Below, in pieces: positions 8,995 through 18,138 of a DNA stretch of 64,000 bases. Source of the DNA: Actinomadura sp. WMMA1423. GTDB taxonomy: Bacteria; Actinomycetota; Actinomycetes; Streptosporangiales; Streptosporangiaceae. The notes under the pieces were generated by a model. That model did not search any database, had not been told where the DNA came from, and saw only the letters and a program-made list of their open reading frames with translations. Position 1 is the first letter of the stretch; every line of letters starts with the position of its first letter. A program made the translations under genes and the position numbers. The DNA is taken from positions 1-64,000 of the forward strand of contig NZ_CP041244.1 in NCBI RefSeq assembly GCF_006547145.1. The letters run 5' to 3'.

Positions 8995-10463
8995 CTACCC
9001 GGGGTGGCGGAGGGCGTGCGCGACGGCGATGAGGGCGGCCAGGGCGGCGCCCGCCGAGACGATCCAGAAGCACAGCTCGTAGGCGCCGAGGCCGGGCGCG
9101 CCGGTGCCCGCGGCGGCCCGTCCGGCCAGGATCGACGCGGTGACGGCGCCCGCGACGCTGCCGCCCGTGGTCCGCACGAGGGAGTTGATCCCGCTGGCGA
9201 TCCCGCTCTGGTCCATCGGGACGTGCCGGACGGCGAGGGTGCCGAGCGCCGCGTAGGCGATCCCGAACCCGATGCCCTGGATGGCGCTGAAGGCGAGCAT
9301 GTCGTACACGTGCGTGTTCGACACCGCGAGCCACGCGTAGCAGAGCCCGGCGAACGCCGACCCGATCGCGAGGGTGTGGGCGGGGCCGAGCCGGGCGGCG
9401 ATCCGCCCGGCCATCGCCGAGAAGACCAGCATCGTCACGGTGCTCGGCAGCATGTAGAGCCCGACGTCCAGCACCGAGCCGCCGAGGCCGTACCCGACCT
9501 CCTCCGGCCGCGCCTGCACGAAGCCCGCGATGAGCGTGAACGCGGCGAACATCGAGAAGCCGAGCAGCGCCGAGACGACGTTGGCCGACAGCGACCGGGC
9601 GCCGACGAGCAGGTTCAGCCGCACCATGGGCGCGCGGACCCTCCGTTCGACCGCGACCCACACCGCGCACAGCGCGGCCGCGGCGCCGAACAGGCCGAGG
9701 ACCCCGGCGGACGCCCAGCCCCACGCGTTGCCCTGGCTGATGGCGAGCAGCAGGCACACCAGCCAGCAGGCGAGCAGCGCCGCGCCCGGCAGGTCGGGCC
9801 GGCCCCCGGCGCGGACGCCGACGTCGCGCGCCGTGGCGGCGACCAGCACCAGCCCGGCCGCCGCCAGCGCGGCGGCGATCCAGAAGACCGGGTGGTGGCT
9901 CGGTGTCCGGGCGGCGATCAGCCCGGTCACGATCATGCCCGCGCTGCCGCCGACGCCCATGGTGGCGCTGACGATGCCGATCGCCGTGGTGACCCGCTCG
10001 GGCGGGAACGTGTCGCGGATCATGCCGATGGCGAGGGGGATCATCGCCACCGAGACGCCCTGCAGGGCGCGTCCGGCGATCAGCACCGGCAGCGTGCCGG
10101 AGACCGCGCACACACCGCCGAGCCCGCCAGCAGCAGCACCAGGGCCAGCAGGATCATCCGCTTCTTGCCGTACATGTCGCCGAACCGCGTGAGCAGCGGG
10201 GTGGCGACGGCGCCGGCCAGCAGGGACGCGGTGAACACCCATGTCACGTCGGTGATGGGGGCGTCGAAGCGGGCCATGAGCTGCGGCAGCAGCGGCAGCA
10301 CGAGCGTCTGCTGCACCGAGACGACCATCCCCGCCACGGAGAGCGCGAGCAGCGTGGGGCCAGTGTGCCGTGCGGCCGGGGCGCCGGCTCCGGGGACCAC
10401 CGCGGCGCGCGCCTCGCGCACCGCCGGGACCCCTGTCCCTCGAGCCGCCGGGGCGCCGGTCAT
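8995..10463 (-). pseudogene. MFS transporter, DHA2-like (frameshifted as written)
   Basis: A drug-type major facilitator of about 489 residues with many hydrophobic helices. The N-terminal part from ATG 10461-10463 (after GGGAGGT) contains LLTRFGDMYGKKRM, the MFS loop 2-3 signature. The rest contains GRALQGVSVAMIPLAIGMIRD and later GIASGINSLVRTTGGSVAGA, both typical of EmrB/QacA pumps. The frame breaks near 10126 inside GGCGGGCTCGG; one restored base gives LLLAGLGGVCAVSG and exactly 489 codons. It is therefore probably functional in the organism. A 9-bp perfect inverted repeat lies 49 bp upstream of the start. Confidence 0.85.
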
Positions 10464-10511
10464 GCGAACCTCCCGCATCGGCCGGTCGCCGGAGCCCGGC
10501 GCACGGCATGT

Positions 10512-10532
10512 ACTTACTTAACCTAAGTAAGT
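10512..10532. promoter_or_regulatory. perfect 9-bp inverted repeat, probable operator of the MFS gene
   Basis: ACTTACTTA-ACC-TAAGTAAGT. It is AT-rich in a GC-rich genome and lies between the minus-strand MFS gene and the plus-strand gene before selB. The size and form fit a TetR- or MarR-type operator. No regulator gene is next to it, so the cognate repressor would act from elsewhere. Confidence 0.75.
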
Positions 10533-10621
10533 GTAGAGCGGGGGAATCACCCCGCGACGCCCCGGTACGGCCCGACGCGCCCCCTATCCTGGTCGGGCAC
10601 GGAGCCCGGGAGGCGCGCGTG

Positions 10622-11265
10622 ATGACAGGGTCAGCCGTGAAGTCCAGACCGTCGACTTGCGGCGGCTCCACCTGTCCCGCCTCTGGGCCACGCCGCTGCC
10701 GCCCGGGTGCCGGCCGGGCGAGCGGCCGGCGGTCGCGGACGGTCTCGCCGCCGACCTCGCCACGCTGCTGCCGGAGCCGCTGCACACCGCGCTCGGACCC
10801 GTTATGCGCGAGATCACCGAACGCTACGCGAGCGTGTTGACCACGGAAGCCTGGCCCGAATTCCTCAGCGCCTGGCAGACCGGGCGGCACACGGTAGGGC
10901 TGCTGGCCGGCACCGGCTGCGCCGACCCGGAACCGCTCACGGCGGCCCTCCTGGCCGCCTGCGGCACGGCCCCCGCCGACACTCTCGTCGACGACGGCTC
11001 CCCGCTGTGGCGGTCCCCGGCCGGCGCCCATGCGAGGACGGCGCGCCCCGCCGAGCCCGAGACGGACACCCCCGAGGCCTCGGCAAGGGCCGAGCGCCTC
11101 GCCGCGGCCCCCGCGCCGGTGCGCGCCCTGGTCTTCGCCAACGCGTGGGCTCGGCGACAAGCCGAGACGGAACGGTTCGGCAGCACACCGCCCGCCCGCA
11201 CCCGCGAACTCGACGCGTTGGCGCCCCTTGTCCGCGACCTCCCGGCCCTCCGCCGGTTCGCCTGA
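10622..11265 (+). CDS. hypothetical protein upstream of selB (start region probably frameshifted)
   Basis: I do not recognise a family. The readable frame from TTG 10657 gives 202 residues. It has an N-terminal block (LHLSRLWATPLPPG), then a helical region with ITERYASVLTTEAWPEFLSAWQ and HTVGLLAGTG, then an Ala/Pro/Glu-rich stretch, then LVFANAWARRQAETERFG. A good ribosome site GGGAGG precedes ATG 10622, but that ATG is one frame off. Adding one C to GCC near 10636 joins MTGSA to REVQTVDLRRLHLSRLW and gives 214 codons. It is soluble, with no signal peptide or membrane segment. It lies 203 bp before selB on the same strand, so a selenium-related role is conceivable but unproven. Confidence 0.6.
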
Positions 11266-11468
11266 GCCAGGGGGAGGGCCGGGGCCCCACCGTCCGGGGC
11301 GGTGTCGCGCGGCGAACCGGCCGCGCCCGCGCGTCGCGGTTTGCCCCTGGCCCCGGCCTCCATAGGGTTGCCTTTCGTGGACCTTCGTCTGCGCAACCCC
11401 CGCACCGCCATCCCCCGCACGGCCGGCCCTCGCGCGGCCATCGGCGTTCAGGCCCGGAAAGGACGCTG

Positions 11469-13233
11469 ATGCAGGTCGTCACCACCGCCGGTCACGGTGG
11501 GCACGGCAAGTCGGTGCTCGTGCGCGCCCTCACCGGCAGCGAGCCCGGCGAACCGGGCGCCTGGACGGAGCTGCCCTCGGGCCGCCGCGTCGCGTTCGTC
11601 GACGCCCCGGGGGGCGAGCGGTCCGTCCCGGAGATGCTCGCCGGGGCGGCGCCCGCGTCCGCGGTCCTGCTCGCCGTCGCGGCCGACGAGGGGTGGATGC
11701 CGCAGACGCGCGAGCACCTGGAGGCGCTCGGCGCGCTCGGCGCCCGGTTCGGCGTCGTCGCGGTCACCAAGGCCGACGCCGCCGACCCGAAGCCCGCGCT
11801 GCGCCAGATCCGCGAGCGGCTCGCCGGGAGCGCGCTGGGGGGCGCGGAGGCCGTCGCGGTCAGCGCCGAGACCGGCGCCGGGATGGCCGAGCTGGCCGCC
11901 GCGCTCGACCGCCTCGCCGCCCGGCTGCCCGTGCCCGACCCGGACGCCCCGGTGCGGCTGTGGGCCGACCGGGCGTTCACCGCCGGGCGGCAGAGCGTCA
12001 TCGCCGGCACCCTCACCGCCGGAACGGTCGCGGTGGGCGACGAGCTGCTCCTCATGCCCGCGGGCGAGCGCGTCCGCGTCCGGACGATCGGCTGCGCCGG
12101 CGAGCCCCGCGAATCGGTCGGCGGCGTCTCCCGCGTCGTGCTGACCCTGCGCGACGCCGGGCGCGTGGACGCCGGCATGGCCCTGGTCACCCCCGGCGCC
12201 TGGACGCACACCACCTGCGTCGACGTCCGCACCCGCTTCGGCGAGGCGTCCGGCAGGCTCGCGCGGCGGATGACGCTGCACGTCGGGTCGGCCGCCGTCC
12301 CGGTCCGGCTGCGGCCCCTCGGCCCCGACACCGCGCGCCTGACCCTGAACACCCGGCTCGCCCTGCACCTCGGCGACACCGGGCTCCTGCGCGACCCCGA
12401 GCGCCGCTCGATCGCCGGGGTGAGCGTCCTGGACGTCCGGCCGCCGACCCTCGTGCGGCCGGGCGCCGGCGCCGCCCGCGCCCGGGAGCTGGCGTCCTGG
12501 CCGGACCGCCCGGACGGCGCCCTCGTCCTGCGGCGGCACGGCGTGCTCCGCAGGTCGGAGCTGTCCGTCATGGGCTGCGCGCCACCGCCGGACGCCGTCG
12601 CCCTGAACGGCGACTGGGTCGCCGACCCGGCGCACTGGCGGTCGCTGTTCGAGCGGCTCGCCGAGGAGACGGCCCGGCACGCCGCGCAGAGCCCGCGCGC
12701 CCCCGGGATCCCCCTGGAGACCGTCCGGCTGCGGCTCGGCCTGCCCGCCCGCCAGCTCGTCGCCGCGCTCGTCCGGCCGCCGCTGCGCGTGGACGCCGGG
12801 CGGGTCTACGGCCCTGCTCCGGGCCCCGCCCCGGCGCGGGCCGCCGAGCCGTCGCGGGCGGCGGTGGCCGCGGAACCGCCGCCGCCCTGGGCCGAGGCCG
12901 TGGAGCGGCTCCGCGCCGAGCTGGCCGAGACCCCCTTCCGGCCGCCCAGCGCCGAGCGCCTCGAGGAGCTGGGCCTCACGGGCGAAATCCTCGCCGGCGC
13001 GCAGAACGCGGGCGCCCTCCTGCGGATCGGCGACGCGATCGTGCTGCTCCCCGGCGCCGACCAGGAGGCGCTGCGCGTCCTGTCCGCCCTGCCGCAGCCG
13101 TTCACGCCCCGCCCAGGCCGGCGAGGCCCTCGGGACCGGCCGCGACACCGCCGTCGCCCTGCTGCGCCACCTCGACCGCCTCGGCCTGACCGAGCGCCGC
13201 CAGGGCGAAAACCGGTTGAACCGGGACGGGTGA
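11469..13233 (+). CDS. selB: selenocysteine-specific elongation factor SelB (frameshift near the C-terminus)
   Basis: SelB delivers Sec-tRNA to UGA codons marked by a SECIS hairpin. ATG 11469 starts the EF-Tu-like GTPase: G1 is GHGGHGKS, the DxPG switch is DAPGGE, and the specificity motif is TKAD. EF-Tu domains 2 and 3 follow, then the winged-helix C-terminal half. G1 differs from the common GHVDHGKS. The frame breaks at the CCCC near 13106-13109; removing one C restores PAQAGEALGTGRDTAVALL through TGA 13231-13233, giving 587 residues. As written the frame runs on to 13247 with a nonsense tail. It pairs functionally with selD and selC in this window; selA is not seen. Confidence 0.92.
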
Positions 13234-13282
13234 CTCTGGCGTCATAGATCGCGGTTCGGTTCCGTCGATCAAGGAGAGGGAA

Positions 13283-14476
13283 ATGCCGTACCAGACCCTG
13301 AAGGGCGGCCGCGTCCCGATCCGGATGTGGACCGACCCGTCCACCGTCGAGGACCTCGCCCTCGACCAGCTCCGCAACGTCTCCGCCCTGCCGTGGGTGG
13401 AGGGCCTCGCGGTGATGCCCGACGTCCACTACGGCAAGGGCGCCACCGTCGGCTCGGTGATCGCGATGAGGGACGCGGTGTCCCCGGCGGCCGTCGGCGT
13501 GGACATCGGCTGCGGGATGACCGCCGCGAAGTCCTCGCTCACCGTCGAGGACATGCCCGACGACCTGGCCGGCCTGCGCGGCCGCCTGGAGAGGGCGATC
13601 CCCGTCGGGCGCGGCTCCCACAAGACCGCCGTCGACCCGTCCGCGCTGCCCGGCCTGAAGGAGCGCGGCTGGTACGACTTCTGGAAGGCGTTCGAGGACC
13701 TGCACCCGGCGGTGCGGTCCCGCCTCGGCCGCGCCCGCTCGCAGATGGGCACGCTCGGCGGGGGCAACCACTTCCTGGAGCTGTGCGCGGACGACGACGG
13801 CGCGATCTGGCTCGTCCTGCACTCGGGGTCGCGCAACATCGGCAACGAGCTGGCCGAGCAGCACATCGAGGCCGCCCGCAGGCTCCCGCACAACCAGGAC
13901 CTGCCGGACAACGACCTCGCCGTGTTCCTGTCCGGCACCGCCAAGATGGACTCCTACCGGCACGACCTGTTCTGGGCGCAGGAGTACGCGCGCCGCAACC
14001 GCGCCGTCATGATGGCCCTCGCGCAGAACGTCGTGACGAAGCGGTTCGGGGAGAAGCGCTGCCGGTGGGAGCAGGTCATCTCCTGCCACCACAACTACGT
14101 GGCGGAGGAGGAGTACGGCGGCGTCGAGCTGCTCGTCACCCGCAAGGGCGCGATCCGCGCGGGGAGCGGCGACCTCGGGATCATCCCGGGGTCCATGGCG
14201 ACCGGCACCTACATCGTCCGCGGACTCGGCAACGAGACCGCGTACAACTCGGCCTCGCACGGCGCGGGGCGGAAGATGAGCCGCAACAAGGCGCGCAAGA
14301 GCTTCACCGTGGACGACCTGGTCGAGCAGACCCGGGGCGTCGAGTGCCGCAAGGACAGCGGCGTCATCGACGAGATCCCCGGCGCCTACAAGGACCTGGA
14401 GACGGTGATCGAGGCCCAGTCCGACCTCGTCGAGGTCGTGGCGCACCTCCGCCAGCTCATCTGCGTCAAGGGCTGA
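13283..14476 (+). CDS. rtcB: RtcB-type RNA-splicing ligase
   Basis: RtcB joins 2',3'-cyclic phosphate or 3'-phosphate RNA ends to 5'-OH ends using GTP and manganese. The 397-residue protein shows the family metal and guanylate motifs in order: PDVHYGKGATVGSV, GVDIGCGM with the metal-binding Cys, GTLGGGNHFLE, HSGSRNIG, and the nucleophile-His block SHGAGRKMSR. AGGGAAATG gives a good start. It begins 49 bp after selB on the same strand, so they could be co-transcribed. No RtcA cyclase or RtcR regulator is adjacent. Length is near that of compact bacterial RtcB proteins. The cellular role in actinobacteria is probably RNA repair. Confidence 0.93.
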   Translation: MPYQTLKGGRVPIRMWTDPSTVEDLALDQLRNVSALPWVEGLAVMPDVHYGKGATVGSVIAMRDAVSPAAVGVDIGCGMTAAKSSLTVEDMPDDLAGLRGRLERAIPVGRGSHKTAVDPSALPGLKERGWYDFWKAFEDLHPAVRSRLGRARSQMGTLGGGNHFLELCADDDGAIWLVLHSGSRNIGNELAEQHIEAARRLPHNQDLPDNDLAVFLSGTAKMDSYRHDLFWAQEYARRNRAVMMALAQNVVTKRFGEKRCRWEQVISCHHNYVAEEEYGGVELLVTRKGAIRAGSGDLGIIPGSMATGTYIVRGLGNETAYNSASHGAGRKMSRNKARKSFTVDDLVEQTRGVECRKDSGVIDEIPGAYKDLETVIEAQSDLVEVVAHLRQLICVKG

Positions 14477-14482
14477 AGGCGC

Positions 14483-14522
14483 GCGGGCCCGGCGCCCCGC
14501 TCAGGCGGGGCGCCGGGCCCGC
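14483..14522. terminator. bidirectional terminator hairpin between rtcB and the convergent gene
   Basis: An 18-bp perfect GC stem (14483-14500 with 14505-14522) closes a TCAG tetraloop immediately after the rtcB stop codon. It sits between two convergent genes. There is no long T run, as is common in actinobacteria. Confidence 0.85.
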
Positions 14523-14529
14523 CGTCCCC

Positions 14530-15324
14530 CTACATCAGCAGGTCGGACTGGTTGTCGTAGGCGTCCACGTACTCGGCGTGCGTCATGGCGTAGGGCGCGA
14601 TGTTGAAATAGCACGACCACCGCAGCGGGACGCCGAGCAGGGTGCGCTGGCGGCCCCAGTCGGTGACCGACCGCATCCACTGGACGGACTTGGTGACCGG
14701 CCAGGAGGCGTCCACGCCCCATTCGGCGAGCCCCAGGGGGACTCCCAGGGAGTCGGCGAACTGGCACACCCGCCGCGTGCGCACGTCCATCGGAGGGGCG
14801 TCCGAGGTGGCGGAGATCTCGCCGATCGGGTACTCGTCGATCCCGATGAAGTCGACCAGGCCCGTGGGCGGCCAGTAGTACTTCAGCGCCGACCGCGAAT
14901 CGGAGTACGGGAGGTTGCACGAGTAGTTGGTGTAGCAGACCCCCACCTTCACCCCGGCCGAGCGGAACGGCGGTGCCGACCGCTTGTAGAGGTTGATGAA
15001 GTCGGGACCGCTCATGTTGTCGACCGGCTCGTGGTAGATGATCACGTCGGCCTTGGCGCCCGTGGTGATGATGTCGTTCGCGAGCGACTGCAGCGTCGCC
15101 AGCGGCGTCGACATCGTCGGTTTGATGCTGTAGACGCTCTTGCGCACCCCCAGGTCGTAGCGCATCTGCGAGGTGGCCACCGTGGACGGCGGAGCGCCGT
15201 CGTAGCAGCGGCGGACCGGCAGCGGCCGTCCGGTGAGCGTCTCGAACGCGCTGATCGCCTGCTGCCACGTCTGGCCGCTCGTCGGGATGACGGCCGCGCC
15301 GACGAGCGGCCAGAGGACCGTCAT
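14530..15324 (-). CDS. glycoside hydrolase-like TIM-barrel protein
   Basis: A 264-residue protein that reads like a small (beta/alpha)8 hydrolase. DVIIYHEPVDNMSG resembles the acid/base Glu strand end of GH26-like enzymes (usually HEMN/HEP). LGLAEWGVDAS near residue 205 resembles the nucleophile Glu strand end. LVDFIGIDEYP is a typical mid-barrel strand. The N-terminus (MTVLWPLVGAAVIPTSGQ) may be a weak signal or simply a hydrophobic start; no lipobox is seen. It is convergent with rtcB across a terminator. An AT-rich patch (15430-15460) upstream may hold its promoter. The substrate is unknown, and assignment to a GH family needs a profile search. Confidence 0.6.
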   Translation of the reverse strand: MTVLWPLVGAAVIPTSGQTWQQAISAFETLTGRPLPVRRCYDGAPPSTVATSQMRYDLGVRKSVYSIKPTMSTPLATLQSLANDIITTGAKADVIIYHEPVDNMSGPDFINLYKRSAPPFRSAGVKVGVCYTNYSCNLPYSDSRSALKYYWPPTGLVDFIGIDEYPIGEISATSDAPPMDVRTRRVCQFADSLGVPLGLAEWGVDASWPVTKSVQWMRSVTDWGRQRTLLGVPLRWSCYFNIAPYAMTHAEYVDAYDNQSDLLM

Positions 15325-15608
15325 GACCCGCCTCCCTCGGGTGGGACCGCGCGGTCGCGGTGCCCGGTCGTGGTCGCCCGGTCGTCGATCTGGATCCGGT
15401 TCATGTGTACGTCCCCCCTTGAACCAGGAAATGATGTCTTAAAGTAAAGAACTTTTCACGGAGAGTCGCCATGCTTCGGACGGCCTTGTTTGGGTGTCCG
15501 CCCTGGTCAGGACTTCGTGGCCGCACCAGGACGAGGTGCGCCCAGAAGGCGAAGCGGGCCGTGCGAGGCGAATCCGCTACCGGCCCTGGCGCGGCGCGGA
15601 CCGGCGCT

Positions 15609-16433
15609 TCACGCCTCCGGCAGCACCCGGTCGATGAAGGCGGTGACGTCGGCGAGGACCTCGTCGCGGTTGGTCTCGTTGAAGACCTCGTGGCGGGCGC
15701 CGGGGTAGAGGCGCTCGGTGAGGTCGTCCCCGCGGACCGCCTCGATGCCGACGCGGGTGTCCCGCGGGCGTACGAGCTCGTCGGCGTCGCCGTGGACGTA
15801 GAAGGTGGGCAGCGCCCCCAGGGAGCCGTGCTCGTCGACGCGGCGGAGGGCGGTGTCGAGGGCCCGGACGGTGGGCTTCCTGAACGGCCCGTGCCAGATC
15901 AGCGGATCCTCGGTGTAGGCCTTCCCAACGGCCGGGTCGCGAGAGAGCGTGGCGGTGTCGATCGGCTCGTCCGGCATCTCGTCGAGGGGCAGCAGTTGCT
16001 CCACGACGTGCCAGCGGCCGAGGACCGGGCCGGACAGCACCAGCGCGGCGAGGACGCCGCCGTGGAGCTGGGCGTACCGGGTGGCGATCAGGCCGCCCAT
16101 GGAGTGGCCGATCATGACGACGGGCAGCCCCGGGTGGTCGCCGCGGGCCGCCTCCACGACCGTGTGCAGGTCGGCGACGAGGTCCTCGAAGTCCTCGACC
16201 AGCACGCGCTCGCCGGCCGAGCGGCCGTGGCCCAGGTGGTCCGGGCCGCAGACGACGGCCCCGTGCCGCACCAGGACGGCCGCGACGTGGTCGTAGCGCC
16301 CGAGGTGCTCGCCGTAGCCGTGCACGAGCACCGCGACGTAGCGCGGCTCGCCGTCCGCCCAGATCCGGGCCGTGACCGCCCCCCGCGTGCCCGCGAACTC
16401 CCACTCCCGCGCCGTCGCCACCGCGCCCTCCAC
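15609..16433 (-). CDS. alpha/beta hydrolase, monoacylglycerol-lipase type
   Basis: A 274-residue serine hydrolase of the Hydrolase_4 / monoglyceride lipase type. The oxyanion block is VHGYGEHLGRY, then DHLGHGRSAGER. The nucleophile elbow is GHSMGG near residue 113. The acid is in HGDADELV and the catalytic His in GARHEVFNE. This spacing matches the mycobacterial monoacylglycerol lipase Rv0183. It probably hydrolyses monoacylglycerols or lysolipids. It has no signal peptide. It is divergent from moaA with an 89-bp gap. Confidence 0.88.
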   Translation of the reverse strand: MEGAVATAREWEFAGTRGAVTARIWADGEPRYVAVLVHGYGEHLGRYDHVAAVLVRHGAVVCGPDHLGHGRSAGERVLVEDFEDLVADLHTVVEAARGDHPGLPVVMIGHSMGGLIATRYAQLHGGVLAALVLSGPVLGRWHVVEQLLPLDEMPDEPIDTATLSRDPAVGKAYTEDPLIWHGPFRKPTVRALDTALRRVDEHGSLGALPTFYVHGDADELVRPRDTRVGIEAVRGDDLTERLYPGARHEVFNETNRDEVLADVTAFIDRVLPEA

Positions 16434-16522
16434 AGATCATCGGCGGAAGGCCACCGTCTCCCGCGTGGATCAGTTCGTCAACCACCGGAATAGGCTGGGG
16501 AGCCAGACCGCGACAGGAAGGG

Positions 16523-17518
16523 GTGCCCGTGCTGGTCGACACCTTCGGCCGTACCGCGACGGACCTGCGGGTCTCCCTCACCGACCGCTGCAACCTGCGG
16601 TGCTCGTACTGCATGCCGCCCGAGGGGCTGGACTGGCTGCCCAAGCCGGAACTGCTCACCGACGACGAGGTGGCCCGGCTGGTCGGCCTCGCCGTGCGCG
16701 ACCTCGGCGTGACGGAGGTCCGCTACACCGGCGGCGAGCCGCTGCTGCGGCGCGGCCTCCCGGAGATCGTGCGGCGGACGGCGGAGCAGGCGCCGCGCCC
16801 CCAGATCTCGCTGACCACCAACGGGATCGGGCTCGACCGGCTGGCCGCGCCGCTGGCCGAGGCCGGGCTCGACCGCGTGAACGTCTCCCTCGACACCCTC
16901 GACCGCGACACGTTCCGGCGCCTCGCGCACCGCGACCGGCTGGGGGACGTGCTGGCGGGGCTGGCGGCCGCGCGGCGCGCGGGGCTCGCCCCCGTCAAGA
17001 TCAACGCCGTGCTGATGCGCGGGATCAACGACCACGAGGCCGTCCCGCTGCTGCGGTACTGCCTGGAGCACGGCTACCGGCTGCGGTTCATCGAGCAGAT
17101 GCCGCTGGACGCCCAGCATGGCTGGACCCGCGAGAACATGATCACCGCGGACGAGATCCTGGACCGGCTGTCGGCCAAGTTCGACCTCGCGCCCGACAGC
17201 GGGCACGAGCGCGGCAGCGCCCCCGCCGAGTCGTTCCTCGTCGGCGGCGGCCCTGAGACCGTCGGCGTGATCGGCTCGGTGACCCGGCCGTTCTGCGGCG
17301 CCTGCGACCGGGTGCGGCTCACCGCCGACGGACAGGTCCGCAACTGCCTGTTCGCCACCGAGGAGTCCAACCTGCGCGACGCGATGCGCGCCGGAGCCGC
17401 CGACGCCGAGCTGGCCGACCGCTGGCGCGCGGCGGTGCGGGCCAAGCGCGCCGGGCACGGCATCGACGACCCGTCGTTCCTCCAGCCCGCCCGCCCCATG
17501 TCGGCGATCGGCGGCTGA
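16523..17518 (+). CDS. moaA: GTP 3',8-cyclase MoaA
   Basis: The radical SAM enzyme that opens molybdopterin synthesis. The N-terminal 4Fe-4S cluster motif CNLRCSYC sits at residues 23-30, followed by the MoaA-typical MPPEG. RYTGGEPLLR is the SAM-binding GGE motif. The C-terminal cluster uses Cys in FCGACDRVRLTADGQVRNCLF, and the chain ends in the essential Gly-Gly tail (SAIGG). Length is 331, normal for the family. GTG 16523 follows AGGAAGG; a second GTG two codons on is possible. It starts an operon with mobA and a DUF6457 gene, supplying cofactor for molybdoenzymes such as formate dehydrogenase. Confidence 0.96.
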   Translation: MPVLVDTFGRTATDLRVSLTDRCNLRCSYCMPPEGLDWLPKPELLTDDEVARLVGLAVRDLGVTEVRYTGGEPLLRRGLPEIVRRTAEQAPRPQISLTTNGIGLDRLAAPLAEAGLDRVNVSLDTLDRDTFRRLAHRDRLGDVLAGLAAARRAGLAPVKINAVLMRGINDHEAVPLLRYCLEHGYRLRFIEQMPLDAQHGWTRENMITADEILDRLSAKFDLAPDSGHERGSAPAESFLVGGGPETVGVIGSVTRPFCGACDRVRLTADGQVRNCLFATEESNLRDAMRAGAADAELADRWRAAVRAKRAGHGIDDPSFLQPARPMSAIGG

Positions 17519-17522
17519 GCCG

Positions 17523-18089
17523 GTGGGCGCCGGCGCGTCGTTCGACGCCGTGCTGCTCGCGGGCGGGCGCGCGCGGCGGTTCGGCGCCGACAAGCCCGCC
17601 GCCCCCGCGGGGGGACGCCCGCTGGTCGAATGGGCGGCGGCCGCCGCGTCCGGGGCGTCCCGGCTCGTCGTGGTGGGGCCGCGCCGCGACGTCCTGCCGG
17701 ACGCCGTCGTCGTCCGCGAGGACCCGCCGGGCGCCGGGCCGGTGCCCGCGCTGCGCGCCGGGCTCGCCGAGGTCCGCGCGCCCGTCCTGGCGCTGCTGGC
17801 CGCCGACCTGCCGTTCCTGCGCCCCGCCCACGTCGCCGCGCTGCTCGAGGCGATGGGGGAGCGGGACGGGGCCGTCCTGGTGGACGAGGACGGCCGCGAG
17901 CAGTGGCTCGCCGGGTGCTGGCGCGCGGGCGCCCTGCGGACGGCGCTGGCCGCCTACGAGGGCGCCTCCCTGCGCGGGTTCCTCGGCCCCCTGGATCCGG
18001 TGCCGGTGAGGCTGCCGGCCGGCGTCCGTCCGGCGTGGTTCGACTGCGACACCCCCGAGCAGCTGGCCGCGGCCGAGCGACTGCTTTGA
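17523..18089 (+). CDS. mobA: molybdenum cofactor guanylyltransferase MobA-like (NTP transferase)
   Basis: A 188-residue nucleotidyltransferase that joins GMP to Mo-molybdopterin. The N-terminal signature is VLLAGGRARRFGADKP, with the GG-RR-GxxKP nucleotide-binding pattern. LLAADLPFLRP carries the metal-binding Asp. The protein ends in the MobA-like FDCDTPEQLAAAE block. GTG 17523 lies four bases after the moaA stop, indicating coupling. The bis-MGD cofactor it makes is the form FdhD acts on, linking it to fdhD at 1.7 kb. Confidence 0.92.
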   Translation: MGAGASFDAVLLAGGRARRFGADKPAAPAGGRPLVEWAAAAASGASRLVVVGPRRDVLPDAVVVREDPPGAGPVPALRAGLAEVRAPVLALLAADLPFLRPAHVAALLEAMGERDGAVLVDEDGREQWLAGCWRAGALRTALAAYEGASLRGFLGPLDPVPVRLPAGVRPAWFDCDTPEQLAAAERLL

Positions 18090-18138
18090 TCGTGCGAGAG
18101 TGGGCAGACCACCGGCACCACGCTCGAAGGGGGAAACC

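Noticed and set aside
10707..11468. Upstream in-frame extension of selB
   Set aside because: The frame is open back to 10707 but is Arg-rich and overlaps another coding frame; SelB homology begins at ATG 11469.
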